NCBI RefSeq assembly: GCF_020535565.1
Contig: NZ_CP084758.1
Span: 4,105,001 to 4,169,000 of the forward strand
DNA length: 64,000 nucleotides
Direction: 5' to 3'
Source: Shinella sp. XGS7
Lineage (GTDB): Bacteria; Pseudomonadota; Gammaproteobacteria; Burkholderiales; Burkholderiaceae_C
Positions 26,586-35,377 of the stretch are shown piece after piece. Position 1 is the stretch's first letter, and each line of letters starts with the position of its first letter. Made by a program: the position numbers and the translations under genes. The notes beneath the pieces are model-generated. The model ran no database searches. It saw nothing but the letters and a program-made list of their open reading frames with translations, and was not told the origin of the DNA.

Positions 26586-28040
26586 ATGAGCCAAGGTCCC
26601 GCCAGCACCCAGGATCTGCCGCCGCCCGCCCCCCTGAGCCCCGGCATGGTGCTCGATGGATTCCGCCTGGAGGAACGTCTTCACCAGGGCGGCATGGCCA
26701 ATCTCTGGCGCGTCAGCCGTGTGCAGCCCGTGCCTGGCGAGGACCTGCCCCTGATCATGAAGGTGCCGCGCATCAAGGGCGGCGAGGACCCGGCCACCAT
26801 CGTGGGCTTCGAGGTCGAGCAGATGCTGATGCCGGCCCTCAAGGGTCCGCATGTGCCACGCTTCGTGGCCCGCGGCGACTGGACCCGCCAGGCCTATATC
26901 GTGATGGAGCGCATCGAGGGCAGCTCGCTGCGCCCGCGCCTGGACGAGGCGCCCCTGCCCCTGGACGAGGTGCTGGACATCGGCCACCGCGTGGCCACCG
27001 CCCTGCACGATCTGCACCGCCAGCATGTGGTGCATCTGGACATCAAACCCAGCAACATCATGTTCCGCCCCGACGGCCGCGCCGTGCTGGTGGACTTCGG
27101 ACTCTCGCGCCACGACCACCTGCCCGATCTGCTGGAAGAGGAGTTCGAGCTGCCCATGGGCACCGGCCCTTATATGTCGCCGGAGCAGGTGCAATTCGTG
27201 CGCAATGACCCGCGCAGCGATCTCTTCGCCCTGGGCGTGATGCTCTACCACCTGGCCACCGGCGAGCGCCCCTTCGGCCAGCCCAGCTCGGTGCGCGGCC
27301 TGCGCCGCCGCCTTTATGTGGAGCCGCTGCCGCCCCGCGCCATCCGCCCCGAGCTGCCGCCCTGGCTGCAGGAAATCATCCTGCGCTGCCTGGAGGTGAA
27401 CCCCGCCTGGCGCTATCCGAGCGCCGCCCAGCTCGCCCTCGACCTGCAGCGCCCCGAGGCCGTGCCCCTCACCGCCCGGGCCCACAAGCTGCAGCGCAGC
27501 GGTGCGCTCAAGGCCTTCAAGCGCTGGTTCTTCGCCCTGGGCCATGAACCGAGGCGCGAGGAGGCCTCGGTGGACGAGCAGCTCTCGCGCAGCCCCATCA
27601 TCATGGCCGCGGTGGACACCCAGTCCGCCACGCCCGCCCTGCTGGAGCGCCTGCAGGAGGCCGCGCGCCGCCTGGTGCATGCCGAGCCCGGCGCGCGCCT
27701 GGCCTGCGTGAGCGTGATGCGCACCGCGCGCATCGGCATGGACGAACTCACCGACGCCCAGGGACGCAGCGTGCATGTGAAGCAGCTGATCGCGCTGCGC
27801 CACTGGGCCCGGCCCATCAGCCGCGCCCTGGAGCTGGAGGATGCGCGCCTGACCTTCCATGTGCTGGAGGCGCCGGATCCGGCCCAGGCCATCATCGACT
27901 TCGCCAGCAAGGCCGGCGTGGACCATATCGTGATGGGCGCGCGCGCCGAATCGGCCATGCGCCGCTATCTGGGCAGCGTCTCGGCCCAGGTGGTGGCCGA
28001 GGCGGAATGCAGCGTCACCGTGGTGCGGGCGCCGACCTGA
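26586..28040 (+). CDS. Ser/Thr protein kinase fused to a universal stress protein domain
   Basis: A 484-residue, apparently cytosolic fusion. The Hanks-type kinase covers about residues 25-300: glycine loop RLHQGGMANLW, catalytic Lys59, HLDIKPSN at 150-157 with Asp152, DFG at 170-172 and GTGPYMSPE in the activation segment. HRD is replaced by HLD, so it is a non-RD kinase. Residues of about 335-484 form a Usp domain (SPIIMAAVDTQ... to VDHIVMGARAES... GSVSAQVV...CSVTVV). Its ATP motif is degenerate (GARAES rather than GxxG). There is no transmembrane helix. The linked phosphoesterase upstream suggests opposing activities. Confidence 0.9.
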   Translation: MSQGPASTQDLPPPAPLSPGMVLDGFRLEERLHQGGMANLWRVSRVQPVPGEDLPLIMKVPRIKGGEDPATIVGFEVEQMLMPALKGPHVPRFVARGDWTRQAYIVMERIEGSSLRPRLDEAPLPLDEVLDIGHRVATALHDLHRQHVVHLDIKPSNIMFRPDGRAVLVDFGLSRHDHLPDLLEEEFELPMGTGPYMSPEQVQFVRNDPRSDLFALGVMLYHLATGERPFGQPSSVRGLRRRLYVEPLPPRAIRPELPPWLQEIILRCLEVNPAWRYPSAAQLALDLQRPEAVPLTARAHKLQRSGALKAFKRWFFALGHEPRREEASVDEQLSRSPIIMAAVDTQSATPALLERLQEAARRLVHAEPGARLACVSVMRTARIGMDELTDAQGRSVHVKQLIALRHWARPISRALELEDARLTFHVLEAPDPAQAIIDFASKAGVDHIVMGARAESAMRRYLGSVSAQVVAEAECSVTVVRAPT

Positions 28041-28068
28041 GCGCCGGCCCCGCGCCTACACTGGCGCC

Positions 28069-28413
28069 ATGAGCCCGTCCGAGAACACCAACCCCTGCCT
28101 GAGCTGCGGCGCCTGCTGCGCCAGCTTCCGCGTGGACTTCGCGCGCGAGGAGCTGCTGAGCGAGGGCGGCAGCGTGCCGGATGGCCTGTGCGTGGAGCTC
28201 AATGAGCGCCTGATGCGCATGCGCGGCAGCGACCATCTGCGTCCACGCTGCGCCGCCCTGGTGGGCCAGGTGGGCAAACGCGCCAGCTGCGGCATCTATG
28301 AGTGGCGCCCCTCGCCCTGCCGCGAGTTCGGCATGCGCGCCCCCATGGGCCTGGGTGACGAGGCCTGCAACCGCGCCCGCCAGCGCCACGGTCTGCCGCC
28401 CCTGCCCGCCTGA
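28069..28413 (+). CDS. YkgJ family cysteine-cluster protein
   Basis: A 114-residue protein with the CxxCGACC cluster (CLSCGACCASF), then CAAL, CGIYEWRPSPCREF and ACNRARQRHGL. These match YkgJ/UPF0153 proteins, thought to bind Zn or an Fe-S cluster. Function is not known. A TACACT at 28057-28062 just before the ATG looks like a -10 element giving an almost leaderless message. Confidence 0.87.
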   Translation: MSPSENTNPCLSCGACCASFRVDFAREELLSEGGSVPDGLCVELNERLMRMRGSDHLRPRCAALVGQVGKRASCGIYEWRPSPCREFGMRAPMGLGDEACNRARQRHGLPPLPA

Positions 28414-28434
28414 GCGGCCCCAGGGGCACCCGCC

Positions 28435-29619
28435 TCAGCCCGGCTTGCGCTCGCTCACCCGCAAGGTGTTGCGCAAGCTCTCCAGCTTGGCCGAGTAACG
28501 CTCGCGGTCCGTGGGCGTGGTGCTGTTCTCGCGCGCCAGGGCCAGGTGCTTGCGCACCTCGCCCATCTCGCCCAGACCGTAGTTGGCCAGAGCCAGCCAG
28601 AAGTGGAACTCATGCACATAGGCCGAGCGCTCGATCTCGCGGGTGAAAAGCCGCTTGGCCTCCAGGAACTCGCCGCGCTTCATGGCCGCGATGCCCAGGT
28701 CGTAATACTTGTAGGGCGGTTCGGGCTGCAGCTCGCGCAGCCGGGCGCTCAGCTGCTCGGCCTCGGCCCGGCGACCACGCTCATTGAGCACCAGCACCAG
28801 ATTGGACAGGCTTTGCGCATTGGCGGGCTCCTGCAGCACCACATCGCGGAAGACCTGCTCGGCCAGCTCCACACGCCCGGCACGGCGGTAGATCACACCC
28901 AGGGTGTTCTGGGCCGCCAGAAAGCGCGGATCCTGCAGCACCGCGGCCCGCGCCCACCAGTAGGCCTCGTCCAGCTGGCCGGCCTGCAGAACCTCGGCGG
29001 CGCGGTTGTTGTAGTACATGGAGAGCACGGTGGCCTCGTCGATGGTGCGGCTGCGCTGTTTGCGCAGCTCGGCCGAGGGCAGGAAATCGATGGTGAGCAG
29101 CTCGGTCTCGAAGCTGCGGGCACCGTTGCGCTCGAACATGGGCCGGCCCAGGCTCAGGTTCACATGGCCCGAGACCAGCATCAGGTCGCCCGTGCGGCTC
29201 CAGAGCTCCTCCACATAAACGCTGTTGAAGCGCACCGGCAGACCCAGGCTCTTGGCAAAGGCCGCCGTCATCAGCACCAAGGACAGGCAGTTGCCGCGCC
29301 GCGCCTCAAAGGCCTCGGCGGCATTGCGGGTCAGGCTGGCGTCGTACTCCAGCTGCAGCTGGCTCTTGGTGTAGAGCGCGTCCAGCAAGCCCTGGCGCAG
29401 GCCCTTGCTGCGCGCCTGCTGCGCGATCTCCCGATCGGCATAGGCCTGCATCTCAGGGCTGAGGCGAAACACCTCATCGGTGTGCACAGGCTGGGCAGCG
29501 GCGCGGAACAGCTCGTCATGCAGCAGGCGATGGGGGCCGGTATCGGAGCTGGGTGGAGCACTGGCGCAGGCGCTCAGCAGACCAGCGAGCAGCAGCGCGG
29601 ACAGCTTGAACCATCTCAT
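28435..29619 (-). CDS. TPR lipoprotein with transglutaminase-like domain
   Basis: A 394-residue envelope lipoprotein. The signal peptide ends in LLSACAS (lipobox). Residues of about 85-170 contain FEARRGNCLSLVLMTAAFAKSLGLPVRFN, a transglutaminase-like core with Cys, and SGHVNLSLG with a His. The C-terminal half is tetratricopeptide repeats (DEAYWWARAAVLQDPRFLAAQNTLGVIYRRAGRVELAEQVFRDVV and ANYGLGEMGEVRKHLALA). The ATG at 29619 starts the signal peptide. Whether it has peptidase activity is unknown. Confidence 0.82.
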   Translation of the reverse strand: MRWFKLSALLLAGLLSACASAPPSSDTGPHRLLHDELFRAAAQPVHTDEVFRLSPEMQAYADREIAQQARSKGLRQGLLDALYTKSQLQLEYDASLTRNAAEAFEARRGNCLSLVLMTAAFAKSLGLPVRFNSVYVEELWSRTGDLMLVSGHVNLSLGRPMFERNGARSFETELLTIDFLPSAELRKQRSRTIDEATVLSMYYNNRAAEVLQAGQLDEAYWWARAAVLQDPRFLAAQNTLGVIYRRAGRVELAEQVFRDVVLQEPANAQSLSNLVLVLNERGRRAEAEQLSARLRELQPEPPYKYYDLGIAAMKRGEFLEAKRLFTREIERSAYVHEFHFWLALANYGLGEMGEVRKHLALARENSTTPTDRERYSAKLESLRNTLRVSERKPG

Positions 29620-29693
29620 GTCGAGGCTCCGGTTTGCGGTTTGTCTCCCCCCCAAACCCTAGCACCTGGACTCTCGCTCGGCCAGTGCCAAAG

Positions 29694-29723
29694 ACCCCGT
29701 CCCACCCCGTCCCACCCCGTCCC
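29694..29723. repeat. 10-base direct repeat, three copies
   Basis: CCCCGTCCCA at 29694-29703 and 29704-29713, then CCCCGTCCCG at 29714-29723. It lies between two minus-strand genes, about 75 bases upstream of the TPR lipoprotein start. No function is evident. Confidence 0.8.
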
Positions 29724-29775
29724 GCTTACTCGAGCGGCGACACCGGCCCCGGCCGGCTCCACAACCCAAGCGGTC

Positions 29776-30450
29776 TCAGCGGCGCGCCCGCCGGCGCAGC
29801 AGCCAGGCCATCACGCCCAGGCCGGAAGCCAGCATGGCCGAGCCCGCAGGCTCGGGGACGGCCGTGACATTGAAGCTGATCTCCAGCACGTTCTGGTCCG
29901 TGGCCTGGATGCTGCCGAAAAGCCCGCCAGAGGCGCTCAGCGTCAGCGTGGCATTGCTGACCTTGAGGCTGCTGAAGCTTCCGGGAAGGCTCGCATTGCC
30001 GGAAAAGTAGCCGATATTCGACGCCGGCCCCGAGCGGGTGACGGTCCAGCCCACCCCCTGGTCGTAGCGGAAGGCATTGCCATCAACTTCCACATCGGCC
30101 CCGGCCAGCACCGTGGTGACAGCGCCACCCACCTCGGTGAAGGCCAGCTTGCCCAGAAAGGCCGCCGGATCACTGAGCGCCCACCCGCCAGACGCACTGA
30201 GGGCGAAACTGGGGAGGTGCACCACCAGGGAGGTGGGCGCACCGCCATCGCTCAGCACCTGGATGCTGTCGTTGAAACTCCAGCCAAAGCCCTGGAAACC
30301 GGCTCCGCCAAACCACTTGCTGACGCCGCCGAGATCGGAACTCTCGTCGTAACTCAGCTGGTAGTAGCCCTTGTTCTCAACCACCAGGGCGGTGGCCGGC
30401 AACAGGGTGGCAGACAGGGCGACGCCCATGACAAGACTGGACCATTGCAT
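29776..30450 (-). CDS. PEP-CTERM sorting-domain secreted protein
   Basis: A 224-residue exported protein: signal peptide LVMGVALSATLLPATALV, a beta-rich Gly/Ser body and a C-terminal VPEPAGSAMLASGLGVMAWLLRRRARR with the PEP motif, hydrophobic helix and basic tail recognised by exosortase. The body is not recognised. The ATG at 30450 has AAGGAG about seven bases upstream. An exosortase (EpsH/XrtA type) is expected elsewhere in the genome because none is in this window. Such proteins are usually linked to exopolysaccharide or surface structures. Confidence 0.88.
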   Translation of the reverse strand: MQWSSLVMGVALSATLLPATALVVENKGYYQLSYDESSDLGGVSKWFGGAGFQGFGWSFNDSIQVLSDGGAPTSLVVHLPSFALSASGGWALSDPAAFLGKLAFTEVGGAVTTVLAGADVEVDGNAFRYDQGVGWTVTRSGPASNIGYFSGNASLPGSFSSLKVSNATLTLSASGGLFGSIQATDQNVLEISFNVTAVPEPAGSAMLASGLGVMAWLLRRRARR

Positions 30451-30700
30451 GCTGTACTCCTTGGGAGGTCGGCATCTGGCGCCGACTGGCCGCGGGCGGG
30501 CATTGCGGATGCCCACCTCATACGCATACTAAGACGCCGAGCCCCCGGACAGCCAGCCGGGCATGTCGCCCAAACAGGCGGCAGCACCTCGCACCGGAAT
30601 GGCCGCCCCCATTTGCGTCCCTCGCGTTTAGACAGAGCCCCCCAATTCCCGGGTTTGCCCCGCGAGCGTGCCGGGCTGACCCACCTAGACTGCCGCCACC

Positions 30701-31948
30701 ATGCTCAACCCCATCGTCTACGCGGTTCCGGTCTTCCTGCTCCTCATCGGCTTGGAGTTCTGGTGGAGCCGGCGCCGCGGCCTGCAGGTCTATCGCGCAG
30801 CGGACACCGTTTCCAGCCTGTCCCTGGGCATCATCAGCCAGTTGGTGGCCGTGTTCACCCCGCTGCTGACGCTGGGCCTGTACAGCGCGCTCTTCCAGCA
30901 GGCGGCCATGCTGCCGGAGTGGTCGCTGAGCTCGCCCTGGGCCTGGGCCGGCGCCCTGCTGCTCTACGACTTTCTCTACTACTGGAAGCATCGCCTGGGC
31001 CACGAGGTGGCCGTGCTGTGGGCCGCGCATGTGGTGCACCACAGCAGCGAGGAATACAACCTCAGCACCGCCCTGCGCCAGACCGGCAGCGATTTCCTGC
31101 TGGGCTGGGTCTTCTACCTGCCCCTGGCCCTGCTGGGCGTGCCGCCGCTGATGTTCGTGGTGGTGGGCCTGATTGATCTGCTCTACCAGTTCTGGGTCCA
31201 CACCCGCCTGGTGGGCAAGCTGGGCTGGTTCGACCGAGTCTTCGTCTCGCCCTCCAACCATCGCGTGCACCACGGGCAGAACGACTACTGCCTGGACCGC
31301 AACTACGGCGGCATCCTGATCCTCTGGGACCGGCTCTTCGGCACTTTTGTGGAGGAGCGCGAGGACGAACCCATCGTGTACGGCGTGCTGGGTCAACTCA
31401 AGGCCTGGAATCCCTGGACCGCCAATCTGCGCACCTATGCCGATCTCTGGCGCGACGCGCGTCTGGCCGACAACTGGGGCGATCGCCTGCGCGTCTGGAT
31501 CAAGCCGCCGGCCTGGCGCCCCGCAGCCGCCGAGCGCGCCTGCCCCAAGCCGCGCCCGGACCTCAGTCGCTTCGCGCGCTACGCCCCCGCCCTCCCGCAG
31601 GGCCTGGCCACCCATGGCCTGCTGCAACTGCTGCCCCTGCTGCTGCTGGGTGTGTACTTTCTGGCCGTCTCGCCCCAGATGGCCACTCTGCCCGCCGCCC
31701 TGGCGGCACTCGGCCTGATGGCCCAGCTCGTGCTGCTGGGCCAGGCCCTGGAAGGCCGACGGCTGTGGGGCGAACGCCTGCGCCTGCTGACCCTGGGCGC
31801 CGGCTCTGCCCTGGCCCTGCAGCAGGGCGGAGCCCTCATGGCCGCCGGCCCCTGGCTCTGGGGTCTGTGCCTGTTCAGCGCGGTGGCCGGGCTGGCCTGG
31901 CTGGCCCGCCCCGCATTGCGACAGCCGCCGCCGCAACCCCAGGCCTGA
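30701..31948 (+). CDS. Sterol desaturase / fatty acid hydroxylase family protein
   Basis: A 415-residue integral membrane di-iron oxygenase. The histidine boxes are HRLGH, HVVHHSSEEYN and HRVHHGQNDYCLDRNYGG, with NYGGILILWDRLFGTF after them. The first 250 residues carry the desaturase domain with several helices. The C-terminal 130 residues add hydrophobic helices, as in alkylglycerol-monooxygenase-like (TMEM195) proteins. The lipid substrate is unknown. It is monocistronic as far as can be seen, with TAGACT (30687-30692) as a possible -10 just before the ATG. Confidence 0.85.
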   Translation: MLNPIVYAVPVFLLLIGLEFWWSRRRGLQVYRAADTVSSLSLGIISQLVAVFTPLLTLGLYSALFQQAAMLPEWSLSSPWAWAGALLLYDFLYYWKHRLGHEVAVLWAAHVVHHSSEEYNLSTALRQTGSDFLLGWVFYLPLALLGVPPLMFVVVGLIDLLYQFWVHTRLVGKLGWFDRVFVSPSNHRVHHGQNDYCLDRNYGGILILWDRLFGTFVEEREDEPIVYGVLGQLKAWNPWTANLRTYADLWRDARLADNWGDRLRVWIKPPAWRPAAAERACPKPRPDLSRFARYAPALPQGLATHGLLQLLPLLLLGVYFLAVSPQMATLPAALAALGLMAQLVLLGQALEGRRLWGERLRLLTLGAGSALALQQGGALMAAGPWLWGLCLFSAVAGLAWLARPALRQPPPQPQA

Positions 31949-32060
31949 GCCACCACGCCCCCCGCAGGCCGGGGGTCCCTATTTCAGGCTACCTTAATGT
32001 GAAGTTTTGTAAAATCTGAGGCTCCAGAAGCTGTGCCTGCCGGCACGTCTCAGATCAAGC

Positions 32061-33113
32061 ATGACGACCACCTCTTCGCCGCTCACCATTGTCCATGTGG
32101 TGTTCTCCTCGCGCATTGCCGGTGGCGAGCGTCATTGCCTGGACCTGGCGGAAGCCCAGGCTGCCCTGGGGCACCGCGTCCACGTGGTGGGACCGCGTCA
32201 GTCGGCCCTGGCCGGTGCCGTGGGGCCGCGCGTGAGCTACCACGGCCTGGCCCTGCCCCTGTTGCGCGGCTGGCGCCTGCGCCGGGTGGTGCGCCAGCTC
32301 CGAGCCCAGATCTGCCATGCCCATCTCGGCCCGGCCTGCAAGGCCGCTGCGACCCTGGACCGCGACGTGGCCCGCATCGGCACCCTGCATGTGGGCTACA
32401 AGGATCACCATCACGCCGCCCTGGATGGTCTGATCTGCGTGAACCAGGCCCAGCAGAAGCTGCTGGACAAGTACCGCGGCCTGAACCGCGTGATCTACAA
32501 CTGGGCACCCGAGCCGACCACGGCCTCGCGCGCCTGCCCCAATCTGCGCGCCGAACTGGGCCTGCAGCCCGAACAGCTGCTGGTGGGCTCGGTGGGCCGG
32601 CTGCACCCGGCCAAGGGCATGGACCTGCTGGTGCGCGCCTTCAAGGCCCATGCCCCGGCTGATGCCGTGCTGGCCATCCTGGGCGAAGGCAAGCAGCAGG
32701 CCGAGCTGGCCCAGCTGGCCGAGGGCGACGCCCGCATCCGTCTGCTGGGCTTCCGCCCCGATGTGGATGCCGCGCTGAAGGCGCTGGACCTCTTTGTCTC
32801 GCCCTCGCGCGAGGAGGCCTTCCCGCTGGCCGTGCTGGAAGCCATGCGCGCCGGCGTACCCATCGTGGCCACGGCCACCCAGGGCCCCAGCGAGATGCTG
32901 GCCGACCAGCCCGCCACCCTGGTGCCGGTGGGCGATGTCGAGGCCCTGGGCCGGGCCATTCGCCAGCGCCTGGACGAGCTGCGCGCTCAGCCGCGCGCCA
33001 GCCGCCCGGCCCCCCGCTACCAGACCACGCGCTATGACCGCGGTCACTCGGTCGGTCAGGTGCTGGGTTTCTACCAGGAGTTGCTGGTGCGCAGCGCCCC
33101 GGCGCATGCTTAA
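32061..33113 (+). CDS. Family 4 glycosyltransferase
   Basis: A 350-residue GT-B glycosyltransferase. The N-terminal domain has IVHVVFSSRIAGGERHCLDLA. The C-terminal domain has VGSVGRLHPAKGMDLLVRAF and the EX7E-type nucleotide-sugar site REEAFPLAVLEAMRAG. It is a GT4 retaining enzyme, presumably cytosolic or membrane-peripheral, acting in glycolipid or polysaccharide synthesis. The 3' end overlaps the next gene by eight bases. A TAAAAT at 32010 could be the -10 of the pair. Confidence 0.86.
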   Translation: MTTTSSPLTIVHVVFSSRIAGGERHCLDLAEAQAALGHRVHVVGPRQSALAGAVGPRVSYHGLALPLLRGWRLRRVVRQLRAQICHAHLGPACKAAATLDRDVARIGTLHVGYKDHHHAALDGLICVNQAQQKLLDKYRGLNRVIYNWAPEPTTASRACPNLRAELGLQPEQLLVGSVGRLHPAKGMDLLVRAFKAHAPADAVLAILGEGKQQAELAQLAEGDARIRLLGFRPDVDAALKALDLFVSPSREEAFPLAVLEAMRAGVPIVATATQGPSEMLADQPATLVPVGDVEALGRAIRQRLDELRAQPRASRPAPRYQTTRYDRGHSVGQVLGFYQELLVRSAPAHA

Positions 33114-34059
33114 GCGCCCCCGCACCGATTTCTGGCGCGTGGGCCTGGTGCCCGCGCCCATTGCGCAGATCGACGCCACCCGGCTCAGCGCGCTGCGCGA
33201 TCAGATCACCTGGCTGCCCGAGGCCGGCCCCTGGCGCTATTACGCCGACCCCTTCGCGCTGCGCCGCGGCGATACCCTGCATGTCTTTGTCGAGACCTTC
33301 GACTACCGGACCAAGCACGGCATCATCGAGCGCCACGATCTGAACGCCGGGAGCCTGGCCTGGCGCGGTGTGCGCACGGTGCTGGCCAAGCCCTTCCACC
33401 TGTCCTACCCGGTGGTCTTCGAGCACCAGGGCCAGACCTTCATGATGCCGGAGAGCGCCGGGGCGAACGAGGTGGCCCTGTACCGCGCCCAGGACGACAG
33501 TCTGGACCGCTGGCAGCGCGAGTGCGCCCTGCTCCAGGGCCTGCCGGTGGCCGATGCCTCGGTGATCGAGCATGAGGGCCGCTGGTGGATGTTCTTTGCC
33601 CTGGTGGGCAAGGGCGCACGCGATCAGCGCGAGCTGCATCTGGCCCACGCCCCGGCGCTGACCGGCCCCTGGCAGCTCTACGCCGGCAACCCGGTGCGCG
33701 AGGACCGCAGCGGCGCCCGCCCCGGCGGCCAGCCCTTTGTGGGCCGCGACGGCCGGGTCTGGCTGCCGGTGCAGGACGGCAGCGCCGGCTACGGCAGCGC
33801 CCTGCGCCTGCTGCGCTTCGAGCAGCTCAGCCCCGAGGCCGTGCGCTGCGTGGACAGCGGCGTGCGCCTGAGCGGGGAGATGGCCCGCGCCGATCATCCG
33901 GCCGGCCTGCACACGCTCTCGGGCTGCGGGGATTTGAGCCTGATCGATGTGAAGCGCATCGACCGTTCGCGCCACAAGCAGTGGCTGGACCTCAAGCGCC
34001 GGCTGCGGCGCCTGGCGGGCCGACCGGCCGCCCTGCCCCGCGACCCGGCCGAGGCCTGA
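33106..34059 (+). CDS. GIPC-transferase-N-terminal-like beta-propeller protein
   Basis: A 317-residue protein whose repeats (WRYYADPFALRRGDTLHVFVETFD, FHLSYPVVFEHQGQTFMMPES, VADASVIEHEGRWWMFFAL, GARPGGQPFVGRDGRVWLPVQD) form a five-bladed, GH43-like propeller. This resembles the domain described at the N-terminus of glucosamine inositolphosphorylceramide transferases and in some bacterial polysaccharide proteins. Its activity is unknown. The ATG at 33106 overlaps the glycosyltransferase stop, so the two are co-translated and probably act on the same glycan. The C-terminal 30 residues are basic (KQWLDLKRRLRRLAGR). Confidence 0.7.
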   Translation: MLKRPRTDFWRVGLVPAPIAQIDATRLSALRDQITWLPEAGPWRYYADPFALRRGDTLHVFVETFDYRTKHGIIERHDLNAGSLAWRGVRTVLAKPFHLSYPVVFEHQGQTFMMPESAGANEVALYRAQDDSLDRWQRECALLQGLPVADASVIEHEGRWWMFFALVGKGARDQRELHLAHAPALTGPWQLYAGNPVREDRSGARPGGQPFVGRDGRVWLPVQDGSAGYGSALRLLRFEQLSPEAVRCVDSGVRLSGEMARADHPAGLHTLSGCGDLSLIDVKRIDRSRHKQWLDLKRRLRRLAGRPAALPRDPAEA

Positions 34060-34089
34060 TCCGCTTCGACCCCCGACTCACCAGCCGGC

Positions 34090-35226
34090 TCACCAGCCCG
34101 TAAACACCTCTTCGGCCAGGCCAAAGGCCGTGCTGGCCCCGGTGCCGCTGGTCACGGCCACGGCGCGCGTGGCCGCGTCCGGCGCCAGCACCAGACAGGG
34201 ATGGCTGGGCGACGAGGGGTAATGCCCCACCCAGCGCTCCAGCACGGTCAGCTCATCCAGGGCCAGACTTTCGCGCAGATGGCGCAGGATCAGCGCATCC
34301 ACCGCCTCCGAAGCAAAGGGCGGCAGCACCGGGCCGTAGTGGTGCGAGTCACCCACCACCAGGCTGCCGTCGGCGCTCTGCACCGCGATCAGGTGGATGC
34401 CATGGGCCAGGCTCTCGCCCTCCTCCACCGCCAGGCGCTCGCGCAGAGCCTGGGCCTCGGGCAGGGCCGAGAAGCCCTCATAGCGCACCAGGCTCAGATC
34501 GCCCATCACCGGCGCGTCCAGGCGCCAGCCGGCCGGCGGGCGCACGCGCAGCATCTGCAGCTGGCACTGGCGCAGGCCGTGCGGCGCCCACAGCGGCGCA
34601 AACAAACCGTTGAGCTCGCCGCCGCCGCAGACCACCACGCGTTCCGCGCGGTACTCGGTGCGGGCGCTGATCACCCGCGGTGTTTCCACGGCCAGCACCG
34701 CCTCGCCGAAGCGGAACTGCACCCCATGCACCTCGGCCAGCCAGGCCGCCAGGCGCGGAATGGCCTCGCGCGACTCCACCCGCAGCTCATGCGGGCTGTG
34801 CAGCACCGCGCCCAGGCCCTCGGGCCGCAGGGCCGGGTGGCGGCGCAGGGCCTCGGCGGCATCCAGCAGCTCGCAGCCCGCGGCCATCTCGGTGGCCATG
34901 AAGGCCTGCAGCACGGCCACGGCCTCGGGCCGGCGCGCGCAGATCCAGGCCCCGCGATGCAGGATGTCGATGCCGGCCTGGGGCGCCACCTCGGCCCAGC
35001 GCTCGCGGCTGCGCCGGGCGCGCTCCCAGCTGGCGCCGGCACGCTGACCGCTCACCGTGACAAAGCCGAAATTGCGGATGGAGGCGCCAATGCAGGCCGC
35101 ATCGCGCTCCAGCACGATCACGCGCAGGCCGCGCCGCGCCGCCTCCCAGGCATGGGCCAGGCCCACGATGCCCGCCCCCACCACCAGCAGATCGCAGTGC
35201 CGGGACTCCGTTTCGCTTGCCTGCAT
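34090..35226 (-). CDS. TIGR03364-type FAD-dependent oxidoreductase
   Basis: A 378-residue D-amino-acid-oxidase-like flavoprotein. The FAD motif DLLVVGAGIVGLAHAWEAARRGLRVIVLERD starts near residue 12. ASIRNFGFVTVSG, VVVCGGGELN and GTGASTAFGLAEEV match the TIGR03364 subgroup, which is often associated with 2-aminoethylphosphonate catabolism. No other phosphonate gene is near here, so the substrate stays open. It is convergent with the propeller gene. Confidence 0.82.
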   Translation of the reverse strand: MQASETESRHCDLLVVGAGIVGLAHAWEAARRGLRVIVLERDAACIGASIRNFGFVTVSGQRAGASWERARRSRERWAEVAPQAGIDILHRGAWICARRPEAVAVLQAFMATEMAAGCELLDAAEALRRHPALRPEGLGAVLHSPHELRVESREAIPRLAAWLAEVHGVQFRFGEAVLAVETPRVISARTEYRAERVVVCGGGELNGLFAPLWAPHGLRQCQLQMLRVRPPAGWRLDAPVMGDLSLVRYEGFSALPEAQALRERLAVEEGESLAHGIHLIAVQSADGSLVVGDSHHYGPVLPPFASEAVDALILRHLRESLALDELTVLERWVGHYPSSPSHPCLVLAPDAATRAVAVTSGTGASTAFGLAEEVFTGW

Positions 35227-35377
35227 GCCTGAATCCTTCGCGCCCTGAAAAAGCGCAGCACTCTAGGCCGCGCCCATGGCAGGGGCATGACAGGCGCGCA
35301 CCGCCCCTGGGAAATGGAGCATGCCCGGGCACCAGGGCCGTGCATAGCATGGGCCATCCCAATGCATGGAGTCGTTC

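Noticed and set aside
28546-31176. An 876-codon open frame on the plus strand
   Set aside because: It is antisense to the TPR lipoprotein and PEP-CTERM gene and then runs out of frame through the desaturase gene.
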